In this document: positions 17,149-25,651 of the stretch, in pieces
Layout of the letters: every line of letters begins with the position of its first letter
How positions within the stretch are numbered: the stretch's first letter is position 1
Assembly: GCA_050157065.1 (NCBI GenBank)
Contig: CP189573.1
DNA length: 64,000 nt
From: Avipropionibacterium sp050157065
Lineage (GTDB): Bacteria; Actinomycetota; Actinomycetes; Propionibacteriales; Propionibacteriaceae
Direction: 5' to 3' (one strand)
Notes under the pieces: generated by a model
Told to the model about the DNA's origin: nothing
The model's input: only the letters and a program-made list of their open reading frames with translations
Database searches by the model: none
Program-made: the position numbers and the translations under genes

Positions 17149-18576
17149 TCACCGGGGCTTCCCGGGGACCAGCATGGCAGCGACCACGGCGGACACGGCG
17201 GCGACCACCGCTGCGACCAGGTAGCCGCGCGCGAACCCGACGTCGGTGCCCGCCACCAGGCTTGCGGCGACCACCCCGGAGATCACGGCGGCCCCGGCCG
17301 AGGAGCCGAACTCGTGGCTGGTGTTGAGCACGCCCGACGCGATGCCGGCATCCTCCGGCGCGACCTGGCCGAGCGCGGTGGCCGCGGCAACCACGAACAG
17401 TGCGCCCAGGCCGGCTGAGCCGATGCTCACCGCAGCCACGGTGGTGAGCGTGCTCAGGCTCAGCGCCGGCACCAGGAGCCCGGCGGCGGCGACCAGCAGC
17501 GCGGCCACACCGAGCGTGCGCGCTCCGATGCGTCCGATCAGCCGACCACCGACCTGTGCCCCGGCCATGGTGGCCAGGGCGACCGGCAGGAACAGCAGCC
17601 CGGTGACGAGCGGGCCATGGCCCCGGGCCTGCTGCAGGTAGAACGTGCCGAGGAAGAAGACCGCCACCATGAGCCCGGTGGCGACGAAGAGCACGAACGT
17701 GCCGGCCAGCACCGGGCGGCGGGTGAGCAGGCGCGGGTCGACCAGTGGCGCCGCCGAGCGCTTCAGGTGGAAGGCCACGGCTCCGTAGACCGCCACTCCG
17801 GCGGCAAGGAACCCGAGCGTGAAGGCACTGCCCCAGCCGTGTTCGCCGGCGCCGATGAAGCCGTAGATCACCAGCAACGTCGCCGATGTCACCAGCACCG
17901 CACCGACGACGTCCAGCCGCGCGCCGGCGGCCCACGGCGGCATCGGCGGCATCAGCAGTCGCAGCGCCACCAACAGCGCGACGCCGACCGGGACGTTGAC
18001 GAAGAACACCCACTCCCAGCCGGGCCCGCCGGTCAGCAGGCCGCCGACCAGGACACCGGCGGCGGCGCCCACGCCACCGAGCGAGGACCAGATGCCGAGC
18101 GCCTTGTTGCGCTCCTCGCCGTCGAACAGGCGGACCACGACCGAGAGGGCTGCTGGTGACAGCATGGCGGCGCCGACTCCCTGGGCCACCCGGGCGCCGA
18201 TCACCACCTCACCGGACGGAGCAAGTCCGACGGCGAGTGAGGCGACGGTGAACAGCGCGAGTCCGGCCAGCACCAGGGGACGGGGACCGACGACGTCGGC
18301 GGCCCGGCCGGCCAACAACATCAGTCCGCCGAAGGCCAGGGTGTAGGCGCTCATCACCCAGGTGAGGGCCGCTCGCCCCATCCCGAGGTCGGCGCCCAGA
18401 TCGGGGATCGCCACGGTGACGACGGTGATGTCGAGGATCAGCATGAATTGCGCCACGGCGAGCAGACCGAGGACCCGCCAGCGGCGTGGATTCCTGCTCG
18501 TGGATGACTCGTCGGTGGGTGGCTCGTCGGTGGGTGGCTCGTCGGTGGGTGGCTGGCGGGTGGACGTCTCGGCCAT
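17149..18576 (-). CDS. DHA2-type MFS drug exporter
   Basis: 475 residues from the ATG at 18576, preceded by AGGAG. About 14 membrane helices. The helix-1 motif LDITVVTVAIPDLG and the DHA2-type loop RAADVVGPRPLVLAG place it with proton-driven multidrug exporters of the EmrB/QacA kind. The cytoplasmic N-terminus has three PPTDE copies from a 15-bp repeat. It is divergent from a TetR-family gene across a 73-bp gap with two palindromes, the usual arrangement of an inducible exporter and its repressor. An apparent longer frame to 18954 is only the antisense of the tetR gene. Substrate unknown. Confidence 0.9.
   Translation of the reverse strand: MAETSTRQPPTDEPPTDEPPTDESSTSRNPRRWRVLGLLAVAQFMLILDITVVTVAIPDLGADLGMGRAALTWVMSAYTLAFGGLMLLAGRAADVVGPRPLVLAGLALFTVASLAVGLAPSGEVVIGARVAQGVGAAMLSPAALSVVVRLFDGEERNKALGIWSSLGGVGAAAGVLVGGLLTGGPGWEWVFFVNVPVGVALLVALRLLMPPMPPWAAGARLDVVGAVLVTSATLLVIYGFIGAGEHGWGSAFTLGFLAAGVAVYGAVAFHLKRSAAPLVDPRLLTRRPVLAGTFVLFVATGLMVAVFFLGTFYLQQARGHGPLVTGLLFLPVALATMAGAQVGGRLIGRIGARTLGVAALLVAAAGLLVPALSLSTLTTVAAVSIGSAGLGALFVVAAATALGQVAPEDAGIASGVLNTSHEFGSSAGAAVISGVVAASLVAGTDVGFARGYLVAAVVAAVSAVVAAMLVPGKPR
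18509..18553. repeat. 15-bp x3 tandem repeat in the MFS N-terminus
   Basis: Three identical CTCGTCGGTGGGTGG units, read on the minus strand as PPTDE three times. Confidence 0.88.
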
Positions 18577-18649
18577 GGTGGCTCCTGAGTAACTTGAACA
18601 GTGGTGTTCATGTTCTACCACAACCTGAACAGGTGTGTATGATTTCTGT
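18577..18649. promoter_or_regulatory. Divergent promoter/operator region of MFS exporter and TetR gene
   Basis: Two palindromes: TGAACA-GTGG-TGTTCA at 18595-18610 and ACCTG-AA-CAGGT at 18623-18634. TATGAT at 18638-18643 ends six bases before the tetR ATG, so tetR is probably leaderless. The palindromes cover the likely promoters of both genes, consistent with autorepression and exporter repression. Confidence 0.7.
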
Positions 18650-19240
18650 ATGGCCTCCACCACCGGAACCTCCGCCCCCCGACGAGCCGATGCGCGCAAG
18701 AACATCGCCGCCATCCTGGATGCCGCCACGGAGTGCCTGGCCGTCGACCCGGACGCGAGCATCAGCGACATCGCCTCCGCCGCCGGGGTCGGCCGGGTCA
18801 CGCTGTACGGACACTTCCCCACCCGCGCGGCACTCGTGGGACAGGTGGTGGAGCGGGTGATGCGGGACTCGGACGCACTACTGGACGCGGTTGACCTCGA
18901 GGGCGACGCACGACTGGCTCTCGGGCGACTGCTCGAAGCCAGCTGGCAGGTCACACACCGCTATCGCGGCCTGGTCCTCGCTGCCCAAGCGGCGATGCCC
19001 GACCGCGACCTGCGCCAAGCGCATGACAAGCCGACGCAGCGGATGACCAGACTGCTCCGCCGGGGACGACGCGAGGGCGTCGTCCGCAAGGACATGCCGG
19101 TGACCTGGCAGGTGACGACCATCCAAGGCGTCCTCCACGCCGCATCGGCCGCCGCGCACCGCGGGGAACTCTCGGCCGAGCATGCACCGGACCTGATCAG
19201 GACCACCCTGCTGGCAGCGCTCACCATCGACCGCACCTGA
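18650..19240 (+). CDS. TetR-family transcriptional repressor
   Basis: 196 residues. N-terminal helix-turn-helix at about 16-62 (ISDIASAAGVGRVTLYGHFP), then an all-helical ligand domain. The ATG at 18650 is preferred over an in-frame GTG at 18635 because the -10 box lies between them. Its divergent neighbour is the DHA2 exporter, so it most likely represses that gene and itself and is released by the exported compound. The C-terminal domain gives no clue to the ligand. Confidence 0.9.
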   Translation: MASTTGTSAPRRADARKNIAAILDAATECLAVDPDASISDIASAAGVGRVTLYGHFPTRAALVGQVVERVMRDSDALLDAVDLEGDARLALGRLLEASWQVTHRYRGLVLAAQAAMPDRDLRQAHDKPTQRMTRLLRRGRREGVVRKDMPVTWQVTTIQGVLHAASAAAHRGELSAEHAPDLIRTTLLAALTIDRT

Positions 19241-19306
19241 TGTGGTGGTGACCTGTCGTCGATGAACAAGGTGTGAAGGGCCGGATGCCGCACCCGGCAC
19301 AAGAAG

Positions 19307-19341
19307 AGGCTGCCCGCCCCGGAGACCGGGACGGGCAGCCT
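19307..19341 (-). terminator. Rho-independent-like terminator of nrdJ
   Basis: Arms AGGCTGCCCG and CGGGCAGCCT (10 bp), extended by five inner pairs after one mismatch, loop of three bases. It lies 30 bases past the nrdJ stop; on the minus strand CTCTTCTTG follows, a mildly T-rich tail. It may also serve the convergent tetR gene. Confidence 0.8.
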
Positions 19342-19370
19342 GTCGTGTCTGTTGCGTCTGCGGCTCGGTG

Positions 19371-22300
19371 TCAGCTGCAGCCGCTGGTCGAACCGCAACC
19401 CTCGCAGACGTAGCAGGAACCGCTCGGCCGCATCTTCGTCCCGCAGGTGAAGCAGAGCGGGGCGTCCACGGTGCTGCCGGAGATCGACTCCATCAGCTCA
19501 GCCGTGGTGTGAGCCGTACTCGGAGCCGGCTCCGCCGCGGCGGGTGCCTCGACCGGACGCTCGGCCACCGGCTCGGCGACCTTGGCCTCCGGGGTCGGCT
19601 TTACCTCGGGTGCAGCAGCCTTCGCCGCCCCACCCGCCTGCGCGGAGGCACCGGCCTGGTCCGACGTACGGGCCTGGTCGGACGTACGGGCCTGGTCGGA
19701 CCGGGCGCTCAGCGCATCGGTGTCGACTTCGTCAGCGGCGTCGTTGCGCAGCGACTCCGACTCCGACTCCACCGGCTCCGGCTCCAGGTAGGACCCGGTC
19801 TCCACGTACCGCGCCCGCTCGGCGGCGGTGTGGATGCCCAGCTCGGCCCGCTCGTCGAAGGACATGTAGTCCAGCGCCAACCGGCGGAAGATGTAGTCCA
19901 TGATCGACTGCGACATCCGGATGTCGGGGTCGTCGGTCAGCCCGGCGGGCTCGAACTTCATGTTGGTGAACTTCTGCACGAACGTCTCGAGCGGCACCCC
20001 GTACTGCAGGCTGATCGAGATCGCGATCGAGAACGCGTCCATCACCCCGGCCAGGGTGGACCCCTGCTTGCCGAGCTTGAGGAACACCTCGCCCAAGCCG
20101 TTGTCGGGGTAGGAGCCGGAGGTCATGTAGCCCTCGGCACCGCCGACGGTGAACGACGTGGTCCGGCTCGCCCGCGACTTCGGCAGCCGCTTGCGGACCG
20201 GCCGGTACTCGGTCCGGGTCTTCTCGGCCGCGAGCTCGGCGGCCTTGACCTCGATCTCCTCCTCGATCTTGTCCGCGCTCTTGGCCTTCGCGTCCGACAG
20301 CGGCTGGCCGACCTTGCAGTTGTCGCGGTAGACCGCGAGTGCCTTCAGGCCGAGCTTCCAGCCCTGCAGGTAGACGTCGCCGATCTCCTCGACGGTCGCC
20401 GACTCCGGCAGGTTGACGGTCTTGGAGATGGCACCGGACAGGAACGGCTGCACGGCCGCCATCATCCGTACGTGACCCATCGGCTTGATCGCCCGGGCAC
20501 CCATCGCGCAGTCGAAGACCTCGTAGTGCTCGGTCTTCAGCCCCGGCGCGTCGATCACGTGGCCGTGCTCGGCGATGTACTCCACGATCGCCTCGGCGGT
20601 CTCGGTGGTGTAGCCGAGCCGGTCGAGCGCCATCGGGATGGTGTTGTTGACGATCTGCATCGAACCGCCGCCGACGAGCTTCTTGAACTTCACCAGCGAG
20701 AAGTCGGGCTCCACGCCGGTGGTGTCGCAGTCCATCATGAAGCCGATGGTGCCGGTCGGCGCGAGCACACTGGCCTGCGCGTTGCGGTAGCCGTTGGCCT
20801 CACCGATCTTGATCACCTTGGCCCACTCGGCGCTGGCCGCCTGGTGCACCTTCTGGTCGATGGCCGACAGCGGCTTCACCGAGTCGTTGGCCGCCTGGTG
20901 CTTGCGCATCACACGCTTGTGGGCCTCGGCGTTGCGGGCGTACCCGTTGTACGCGCCGACGATGCCGGCGAGTTCGGCCGAGCGACGGTACGAGGTGCCG
21001 GTCATCAGCGAAGTGATCGCAGCAGCGAAGGTCCGGCCACCCTCGGAGTCGTAGCCGTGACCGGTGGCCATCAGCAGCGCACCGAGGTTGGCGTACCCGA
21101 TGCCGAGCTGGCGGTAGTTGCGCGTGGTCTCCCCGATCGGCTCGGTCGGGAAGTCGGCGAAACAGATGGAGATGTCCATCGCCGTGATCACCAGCTCGAC
21201 AGCCTTGACGAACGTCTCGGCGGCGAACGTGCCGTCCTCGTTCAGGAACTTGAGCAGGTTGAGGCTGGCCAGGTTGCAGGAGCTGTTGTCGAGGCTCATG
21301 TACTCCGAGCACGGGTTGGACGCGGTGATGCGGCCGCTCTCGGGGTTGGTGTGCCAGTCGTTGATCGTGTCGTCGTACTGGATGCCCGGATCGGCGCACT
21401 CCCAGGCAGCCTTGGCGATCTTGTCGAACAGCTCACGGGCGTCGACGGTCTCGATCACCGAACCGTCGGTACGGGAGGTGAGGCCGAACTCGGTGCCGTT
21501 CTCGACCGCGGTCATGAACGTGTCGGTCACCCGTACCGAGTTGTTGGCGTTCTGGTACTGCACCGACGTGATGTCCTTGCCGCCCAGGTCCATGTCGAAG
21601 CCGGCGTCGCGCAGCGCGCGGATCTTGTCCTCCTCGCGCGCCTTGGTCTCGACGAACTCCTCGATGTCGGGGTGGTCGACGTCCAGCACGACCATCTTCG
21701 CGGCACGCCGCGTGGCACCCCCGGACTTGATGGTCCCGGCGCTGGCGTCGGCCCCGCGCATGAACGAGACCGGGCCGCTGGCCGTACCGCCGGAGCTCAG
21801 CAACTCCTTGCTGGACCGGATCCGCGACAGGTTCAGACCGGCACCGGAGCCGCCCTTGAAGATGAAGCCCTCCTCCTTGTACCAGTTGAGGATGGAGTCC
21901 ATCGAGTCGTCGACGGCGAGGATGAAGCAGGCGCTGACCTGCTGCGGGCTCTGCGTGCCGACGTTGAACCACACCGGCGAGTTGAACGAGAAGTGCTGGT
22001 GCAGCAGCATCCAGGTGATCTCGTGCTCGAAGATCTCGGCGTCGGCCGGGGTGGCGAAGTAGCCGTTCTCCTCGCCCGAGGCACGGTACGTCTTCACGAC
22101 GCGGTCGATGAGCTGCTTGAGGCCCTGCTCACGGACCGGCGTGCCGAGGGCACCGCGGAAGTACTTGGTGGTGACGATCGTCGAGGCGTTCATGCTCCAG
22201 AAGTCGGGGAACTCGACACCCCGCTGCTCGAACACGGTGGCGCCGGTCTTCCAGTTGGTCTGGACGATGTCACGACGCTCCCAGGTGACCTCGTCGTAGG

Positions 22301-22391
22301 GGTGAACGCCATCGGTGGTGAAGACGCGCTCGATCGTCAGGCCCTTGCCGGCCGGACTCGTCCTCGGATCGGTGCGGGTGGTCTCTGTCAT
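19371..22391 (-). CDS. nrdJ: Class II (adenosylcobalamin-dependent) ribonucleotide reductase NrdJ
   Basis: 1006 residues. Reduces ribonucleotides to deoxyribonucleotides using B12. The active-site NPCSEYMSLDNSSCNLASLN block, the FILAVDDSMDSIL segment and the PTGTIGFMMDCDTTG loop identify class II NrdJ. The C-terminus ends in CFTCGTKMRP and CEGCGSTSGC, cysteine pairs for zinc binding and redox recycling. Between core and tail is a long alanine/proline-rich linker with SDQART-type repeats, making it somewhat longer than usual (about 950). GAGGGAG precedes the ATG at 22391. It follows nrdR on the same strand after 250 bases. No cobalamin riboswitch was recognised upstream. Confidence 0.96.
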   Translation of the reverse strand: MTETTRTDPRTSPAGKGLTIERVFTTDGVHPYDEVTWERRDIVQTNWKTGATVFEQRGVEFPDFWSMNASTIVTTKYFRGALGTPVREQGLKQLIDRVVKTYRASGEENGYFATPADAEIFEHEITWMLLHQHFSFNSPVWFNVGTQSPQQVSACFILAVDDSMDSILNWYKEEGFIFKGGSGAGLNLSRIRSSKELLSSGGTASGPVSFMRGADASAGTIKSGGATRRAAKMVVLDVDHPDIEEFVETKAREEDKIRALRDAGFDMDLGGKDITSVQYQNANNSVRVTDTFMTAVENGTEFGLTSRTDGSVIETVDARELFDKIAKAAWECADPGIQYDDTINDWHTNPESGRITASNPCSEYMSLDNSSCNLASLNLLKFLNEDGTFAAETFVKAVELVITAMDISICFADFPTEPIGETTRNYRQLGIGYANLGALLMATGHGYDSEGGRTFAAAITSLMTGTSYRRSAELAGIVGAYNGYARNAEAHKRVMRKHQAANDSVKPLSAIDQKVHQAASAEWAKVIKIGEANGYRNAQASVLAPTGTIGFMMDCDTTGVEPDFSLVKFKKLVGGGSMQIVNNTIPMALDRLGYTTETAEAIVEYIAEHGHVIDAPGLKTEHYEVFDCAMGARAIKPMGHVRMMAAVQPFLSGAISKTVNLPESATVEEIGDVYLQGWKLGLKALAVYRDNCKVGQPLSDAKAKSADKIEEEIEVKAAELAAEKTRTEYRPVRKRLPKSRASRTTSFTVGGAEGYMTSGSYPDNGLGEVFLKLGKQGSTLAGVMDAFSIAISISLQYGVPLETFVQKFTNMKFEPAGLTDDPDIRMSQSIMDYIFRRLALDYMSFDERAELGIHTAAERARYVETGSYLEPEPVESESESLRNDAADEVDTDALSARSDQARTSDQARTSDQAGASAQAGGAAKAAAPEVKPTPEAKVAEPVAERPVEAPAAAEPAPSTAHTTAELMESISGSTVDAPLCFTCGTKMRPSGSCYVCEGCGSTSGCS
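19654..19707. repeat. 18-bp x3 tandem repeat in the NrdJ linker
   Basis: Units GCCTGGTCCGACGTACGG, one near-identical copy and a third diverged copy, read on the minus strand as repeated SDQART. They lie in the flexible linker between the reductase core and the zinc tail. Confidence 0.85.
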
Positions 22392-22641
22392 GGCTCCCTC
22401 TCTGCGGTGACCGGGCAGTGGCCGGGTGACGCGTGGTTGATGTGGTGCGTGGTTGATGTCGTACGGGTACTGCTCGATGCTGTTGTGGCCGGGCTGTTGT
22501 GTGCTGGGCTGTTGTGTGCTGGGCCCCTGGTGTGGATCCCACCGGTGATGCTGTTGTGGGCCGTGCGGCCGTTGCCCGTGGGCGTGGTCTGGCCGGACCG
22601 GGCGCCGGAGTCTTCCCCAACTCCAGCGCCCGGCCCGGGAA
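22392..22641. other. nrdR-nrdJ spacer with two short tandem repeats
   Basis: No gene is seen in these 250 bases. They hold two 16-bp copies (GCGTGGTTGATGTGGT type, 22431-22462) and two perfect 15-bp copies of GGGCTGTTGTGTGCT (22491-22520). No clear promoter or riboswitch fold was recognised. Confidence 0.6.
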
Positions 22642-23208
22642 CTAGGGGGCGCCTCGCTGCGCCATCACCGGCGGGGCCGTCGCCGGCGCCGGACCGCTGC
22701 GGGTCGACCGGTTGACCGGCAACTCCGCCTGGTGGGGGTCGGTCAGCAGATCGCTCTGGCCGGGCGGGTCCATCCGCAGCAGTGCGATCTCGGACTCGAA
22801 GTCCTCGACGCTCTCGTACTGCCGGTAGACGCTCGCGAACCGGAGGTAGGCCACTTGGTCGAGTGCCCGCAGCGGCCCGAGGATGGCGACGCCGACCTCG
22901 TCGGCCGGCACCTCCGCCTGGCCGGAAGCGCGCAGGGCCTCCTCCACCTTCTGCGCCAACAGCGCCAACTGGTCCTCGGTGACGGGGCGCCCCTTGCACG
23001 CCTTGCCGACCCCGTTGACCACCTTCTGCCGATTGAACGGCTCGACCACACCGGACCGCTTCACCACGGCCAGCTGGGTCTGCTCGATCGTGGTGAACCG
23101 TCGCTCACAGTCGGGGCACTGGCGGCGCCGGCGGATCGCCGCGCCGTCCTCCACGACCCGCGAGTCGAGGACTCGGGAGTCGGTGTTGCGACAGTAGGGA
23201 CAGTGCAT
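22642..23208 (-). CDS. nrdR: NrdR, repressor of ribonucleotide reductase genes
   Basis: 188 residues. N-terminal zinc ribbon with CPYC and CPDCERRF (residues 3-35) begins MHCPYCRNTDSRVLDSR, then an ATP-cone domain to about 145. The last 40 residues are a proline-rich tail absent from most NrdR proteins, which are about 150-160 long. NrdR senses ATP/dATP and represses RNR genes by binding paired NrdR boxes. GGAG precedes the ATG at 23208. Position upstream of nrdJ on the same strand matches other actinobacteria, so it likely controls nrdRJ. Confidence 0.95.
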   Translation of the reverse strand: MHCPYCRNTDSRVLDSRVVEDGAAIRRRRQCPDCERRFTTIEQTQLAVVKRSGVVEPFNRQKVVNGVGKACKGRPVTEDQLALLAQKVEEALRASGQAEVPADEVGVAILGPLRALDQVAYLRFASVYRQYESVEDFESEIALLRMDPPGQSDLLTDPHQAELPVNRSTRSGPAPATAPPVMAQRGAP

Positions 23209-23435
23209 GGCTCCGACTCCTCTCGACGTCGTCCTGTGGATGGACCTGTGGGTGGTGCTGTGATCTTGTTGTGGAAGGCTGTGCATCACCGACCACAACC
23301 TGTGGATGAAGCACAGCGGTGTAACTACTAGATATGGACAACCTAGGCCCACTCGGCAACTAAAGCAAGTGTTGGGGACGACGAGTCGGGAGTCGTGGCG
23401 CACGGCCGATGCGGTGGCCGGGCGATACTGGTGCG
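23209..23435. promoter_or_regulatory. nrdR upstream region with DnaA-box-like repeats
   Basis: Four TGTGG-type nonamers on the plus strand (TGTGGATGG 23235, TGTGGGTGG 23247, TGTGGAAGG 23270, TGTGGATGA 23301) resemble the inverse of actinobacterial DnaA boxes. CCACA-ACC-TGTGG at 23293-23305 is a perfect palindrome. ACTAGATATGG at about 23328 is an A/T-rich patch about 31 bases away and might form an NrdR-box pair with it; that is weak. Confidence 0.4.
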
Positions 23436-23909
23436 GTGACCAGCCCACGAGCACTCCGCCGACCGCCGCGCAACGCCGCCGCCGCGCGCGGACTGGTCGA
23501 CGCGCCGCTGCTCGCCCTGGCCGCCACCGGCGTCTTCGGCCTGGCGGCAAGTGCGGTGTACCGGGCGACCGGCCTGGGGATCCCCTGCTGGTTCCGAGGG
23601 ATCTTCGGGTGGGACTGCCCCCTCTGCGGCGGCACCCGACTCGGGGCCGCGCTGCTCACCGGCGACGTGACGGCCGCGTTCTGGTACAACCCGCTGGCCT
23701 TCGTCGGACTCGGCCTGGCCGCACTCGTGGGCGTCGCCCTGGTGGTCACCACCTTGACGGGGCGCCGACGGCAACTCGCCGAGGCGACCTCGGGACTCGC
23801 CGGACGGCTGCCCGTCCGGGTGACTCCGGGCTCGGCCAGCATCGCGGTCGGTGTCGTGCTGGTGCTGTGGACGCTGTTCCGCAACATCGTGCTGGGCCCC
23901 CTGCCCTGA
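23436..23909 (+). CDS. DUF2752 membrane protein
   Basis: 157 residues with about three membrane helices and the family block CPLCGGTRLGAALLTGD followed by FWYNPLAF, typical of DUF2752. Function unknown; members often sit near envelope genes. GATACT ends six bases before the GTG at 23436, suggesting a leaderless message; the upstream ATG at 23409 would add nine residues. It is convergent with the small lexA-linked membrane protein and divergent from nrdR. Confidence 0.82.
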   Translation: MTSPRALRRPPRNAAAARGLVDAPLLALAATGVFGLAASAVYRATGLGIPCWFRGIFGWDCPLCGGTRLGAALLTGDVTAAFWYNPLAFVGLGLAALVGVALVVTTLTGRRRQLAEATSGLAGRLPVRVTPGSASIAVGVVLVLWTLFRNIVLGPLP

Positions 23910-23981
23910 CACCCCTGCCCTGAGACCCGCGTCCTGACACCCCGTGCCCCGAGACCTCTTGCCCGGCGTGGGCCGTCGACG

Positions 23982-24443
23982 TCAGCCGGCGACGAGTTGT
24001 CCGATGGCCTGGTAGTCGGCCGAGGTCACTGTCCAGGCGGTACCGACCACGGCAACCAGCGCCGCCACGACCAGGACCAACCCGATCGACAGGACCACCG
24101 CGATGCCCCGGTCGGTGAGGCGCCACTCGGCCGGAGCCGCCGCGACCCTCGTGCGTGCCGCACCCGCGGCGCGGGCCGTACGTACCGGGGAAACAGGCGC
24201 GTGGCCCGCCCGTCGGTGGGGCGTCAGGACCTCGGCCGTCAGGGAAGCAGAGCCGAGGCCAGCACCGGTCAGCTGCGGTGGGCAGACGCCTCCGGGCCGT
24301 TCGGTCGAACGCGACCCGGCGACGCGCAACACCGGTCCACGTCGGGTCGCCGTACGACGACGCCCGCCACGACCGGCGGCCCGGCGTCGGCGGCTCGGGA
24401 CAATCCCCCGGAGGTCCGTCTCGTCGATCTGCAGTGCGGTCAT
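23982..24443 (-). CDS. SOS-controlled small membrane protein beside lexA (DivS/ChiZ position)
   Basis: 153 residues: a basic, low-complexity N-terminal region of about 105 residues, one membrane helix (GIAVVLSIGLVLVVAALVAV), and a tail of only about 20 residues. In other actinobacteria the divergent neighbour of lexA is an SOS-induced cell-division inhibitor (DivS, ChiZ, YneA-like), often ending in a LysM domain; here no LysM is present in any frame downstream. AGGAGAGG precedes the ATG. Two LexA boxes lie 16 and 53 bases upstream, so DNA-damage induction is well supported. Division inhibition is inferred from position only. Confidence 0.65.
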   Translation of the reverse strand: MTALQIDETDLRGIVPSRRRRAAGRGGRRRTATRRGPVLRVAGSRSTERPGGVCPPQLTGAGLGSASLTAEVLTPHRRAGHAPVSPVRTARAAGAARTRVAAAPAEWRLTDRGIAVVLSIGLVLVVAALVAVVGTAWTVTSADYQAIGQLVAG

Positions 24444-24458
24444 GATGCCTCTCCTGTC

Positions 24459-24474
24459 TCGAACGGGTGTTCGA
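24459..24474. promoter_or_regulatory. SOS (LexA) box, perfect
   Basis: TCGAACGGGTGTTCGA is a perfect TCGAAC-N4-GTTCGA palindrome, 16 bases before the ATG of the divergent small membrane protein. Confidence 0.95.
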
Positions 24475-24495
24475 TCCGACTCTCATCGTGCCTCT

Positions 24496-24511
24496 TCGAA
24501 CAGGTGTTCGC
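24496..24511. promoter_or_regulatory. Second SOS (LexA) box
   Basis: TCGAACAGGTGTTCGC matches the consensus in 11 of 12 defined bases. It is 37 bases from the first box, about three and a half helical turns, upstream of the same minus-strand gene. Confidence 0.9.
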
Positions 24512-24691
24512 AAGTCCATTCGTACGATTGTTCTGTTCGTGTCGCACTTCTTCGAGGTGTCGCTGCCGAACGTCCCCAGCTCGGCGGGCCGTTCCGCAGC
24601 TGTACCCAAGGCTCCATCACAGCCGTGGGGTCCGACAGTTTTCGCCGATCGCCGACCCGACCGCCCGCCGACCGGGAAATCGGCGACACGC

Positions 24692-24732
24692 TCGAACAGA
24701 TGTTTGAATGTGTCGGGGGCAGGCTCTAGCGT
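24692..24732 (+). promoter_or_regulatory. lexA promoter with SOS box overlapping the -35
   Basis: SOS box TCGAACAGATGTTTGA at 24692-24707 overlaps a -35 TTGAAT (24704-24709). A 17-bp spacer leads to -10 TAGCGT (24727-24732), and the lexA ATG begins six bases later, so the transcript is probably leaderless. LexA bound here would block its own promoter. GTGTCGGGG lies eight bases before the -10 and matches seven of nine positions of the PafBC motif. Confidence 0.85.
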
Positions 24733-24738
24733 GTGGGC

Positions 24739-25572
24739 ATGGCTGATTCGAACGACCGTCCCACGACCTCGACGACCCCATCGGGTCGACGCCGGGGCCG
24801 CCCGACCAATGCCACCGTCCGGGCCCAACTGGAGGCTGCCGGAGCCAGTGTCTCCGCGCTCCCCGACGGGCCCGCGGACGCCGACGGCCTGACACCGCGG
24901 CAGCGACGCATCCTCGAAGTGATCCAGGACGCGGTCGAGTCGCGGGGCTACCCGCCCAGCATCCGCGAGCTCGGCGTCAGCATCGGGTTGGCGAGCTCGT
25001 CCAGCGTCGCCTACCAGTTGCGCGCCCTGGAGGAGAAGGGGTTCATCCGTCGCGACCCCAAGCGTCCTCGCGCCATGGAGGTGTTGATGCCCGGCACCGG
25101 GTCCGCGACAGCCGCCGAGGCGAAGACCGGGGCGAAGGGTCGGACGAAGGGTGGCGACCGCAACTTCGACGAGACCGGCGGTTTCGACCACAACCCGAGT
25201 GCCGTCTCGGTCCCGGTCGTCGGTCGGATCGCCGCCGGTGGCCCGATCCTGGCCGAGGAGGCCGTGGAGGACGTGTTCCCGCTGCCCAAGCGACTCGTCG
25301 GCGACGGCGCGCTCTTCATGCTGGAGGTCCGCGGTGACTCCATGGTCGACGCGGCCATCTGTGACCGGGACTGGGTGGTCGTCCGCCAGCAGCCGACCGC
25401 GGAGAACGGCGAGATCGTGGCCGCCCTGTTGGATGACGAGGCCACCGTCAAGACGTTCAAGCGCACCGGCGACCAGGTGTGGCTGATGCCGCACAACCCG
25501 TCGTACGACCCGATCGACGGCAACCATGCCACGATCCTCGGCAAGGTGGTCGCGGTCCTGCGGAGCGTCTGA
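24739..25572 (+). CDS. lexA: LexA, SOS repressor
   Basis: 277 residues, longer than the usual 220-240 because of a basic N-terminal extension with RRRGRPTN, an AT-hook-like patch. Winged helix at about 51-115 (LTPRQRRILEVIQDAV, YPPSIRELG). Self-cleavage site A166-G167 (RIAAGGP), catalytic S201 (GDSMVDAA) and K238 (ATVKTF) are intact. It represses DNA-damage genes until RecA filaments stimulate its self-cleavage. ATG 24739 is preferred over GTG 24733 by the -10 spacing. Targets visible in this window are itself, the divergent membrane protein and recA. Confidence 0.97.
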   Translation: MADSNDRPTTSTTPSGRRRGRPTNATVRAQLEAAGASVSALPDGPADADGLTPRQRRILEVIQDAVESRGYPPSIRELGVSIGLASSSSVAYQLRALEEKGFIRRDPKRPRAMEVLMPGTGSATAAEAKTGAKGRTKGGDRNFDETGGFDHNPSAVSVPVVGRIAAGGPILAEEAVEDVFPLPKRLVGDGALFMLEVRGDSMVDAAICDRDWVVVRQQPTAENGEIVAALLDDEATVKTFKRTGDQVWLMPHNPSYDPIDGNHATILGKVVAVLRSV

Positions 25573-25651
25573 CCCACGACCCGCCGCCTCCGGACCGGCC
25601 CGACGCGGGTGCGACGAAATCAGCCCCTCGCGGTGCGACAGAATCGGACCC

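Noticed and set aside
22392..22641. Cobalamin riboswitch upstream of nrdJ
   Set aside because: No B12-box-like core or matching stems were recognised; the stretch is mainly short tandem repeats.
19368..22715. 1115-codon plus-strand frame opposite nrdJ
   Set aside because: Antisense shadow of a long GC-rich gene; no ribosome site and no recognisable protein.
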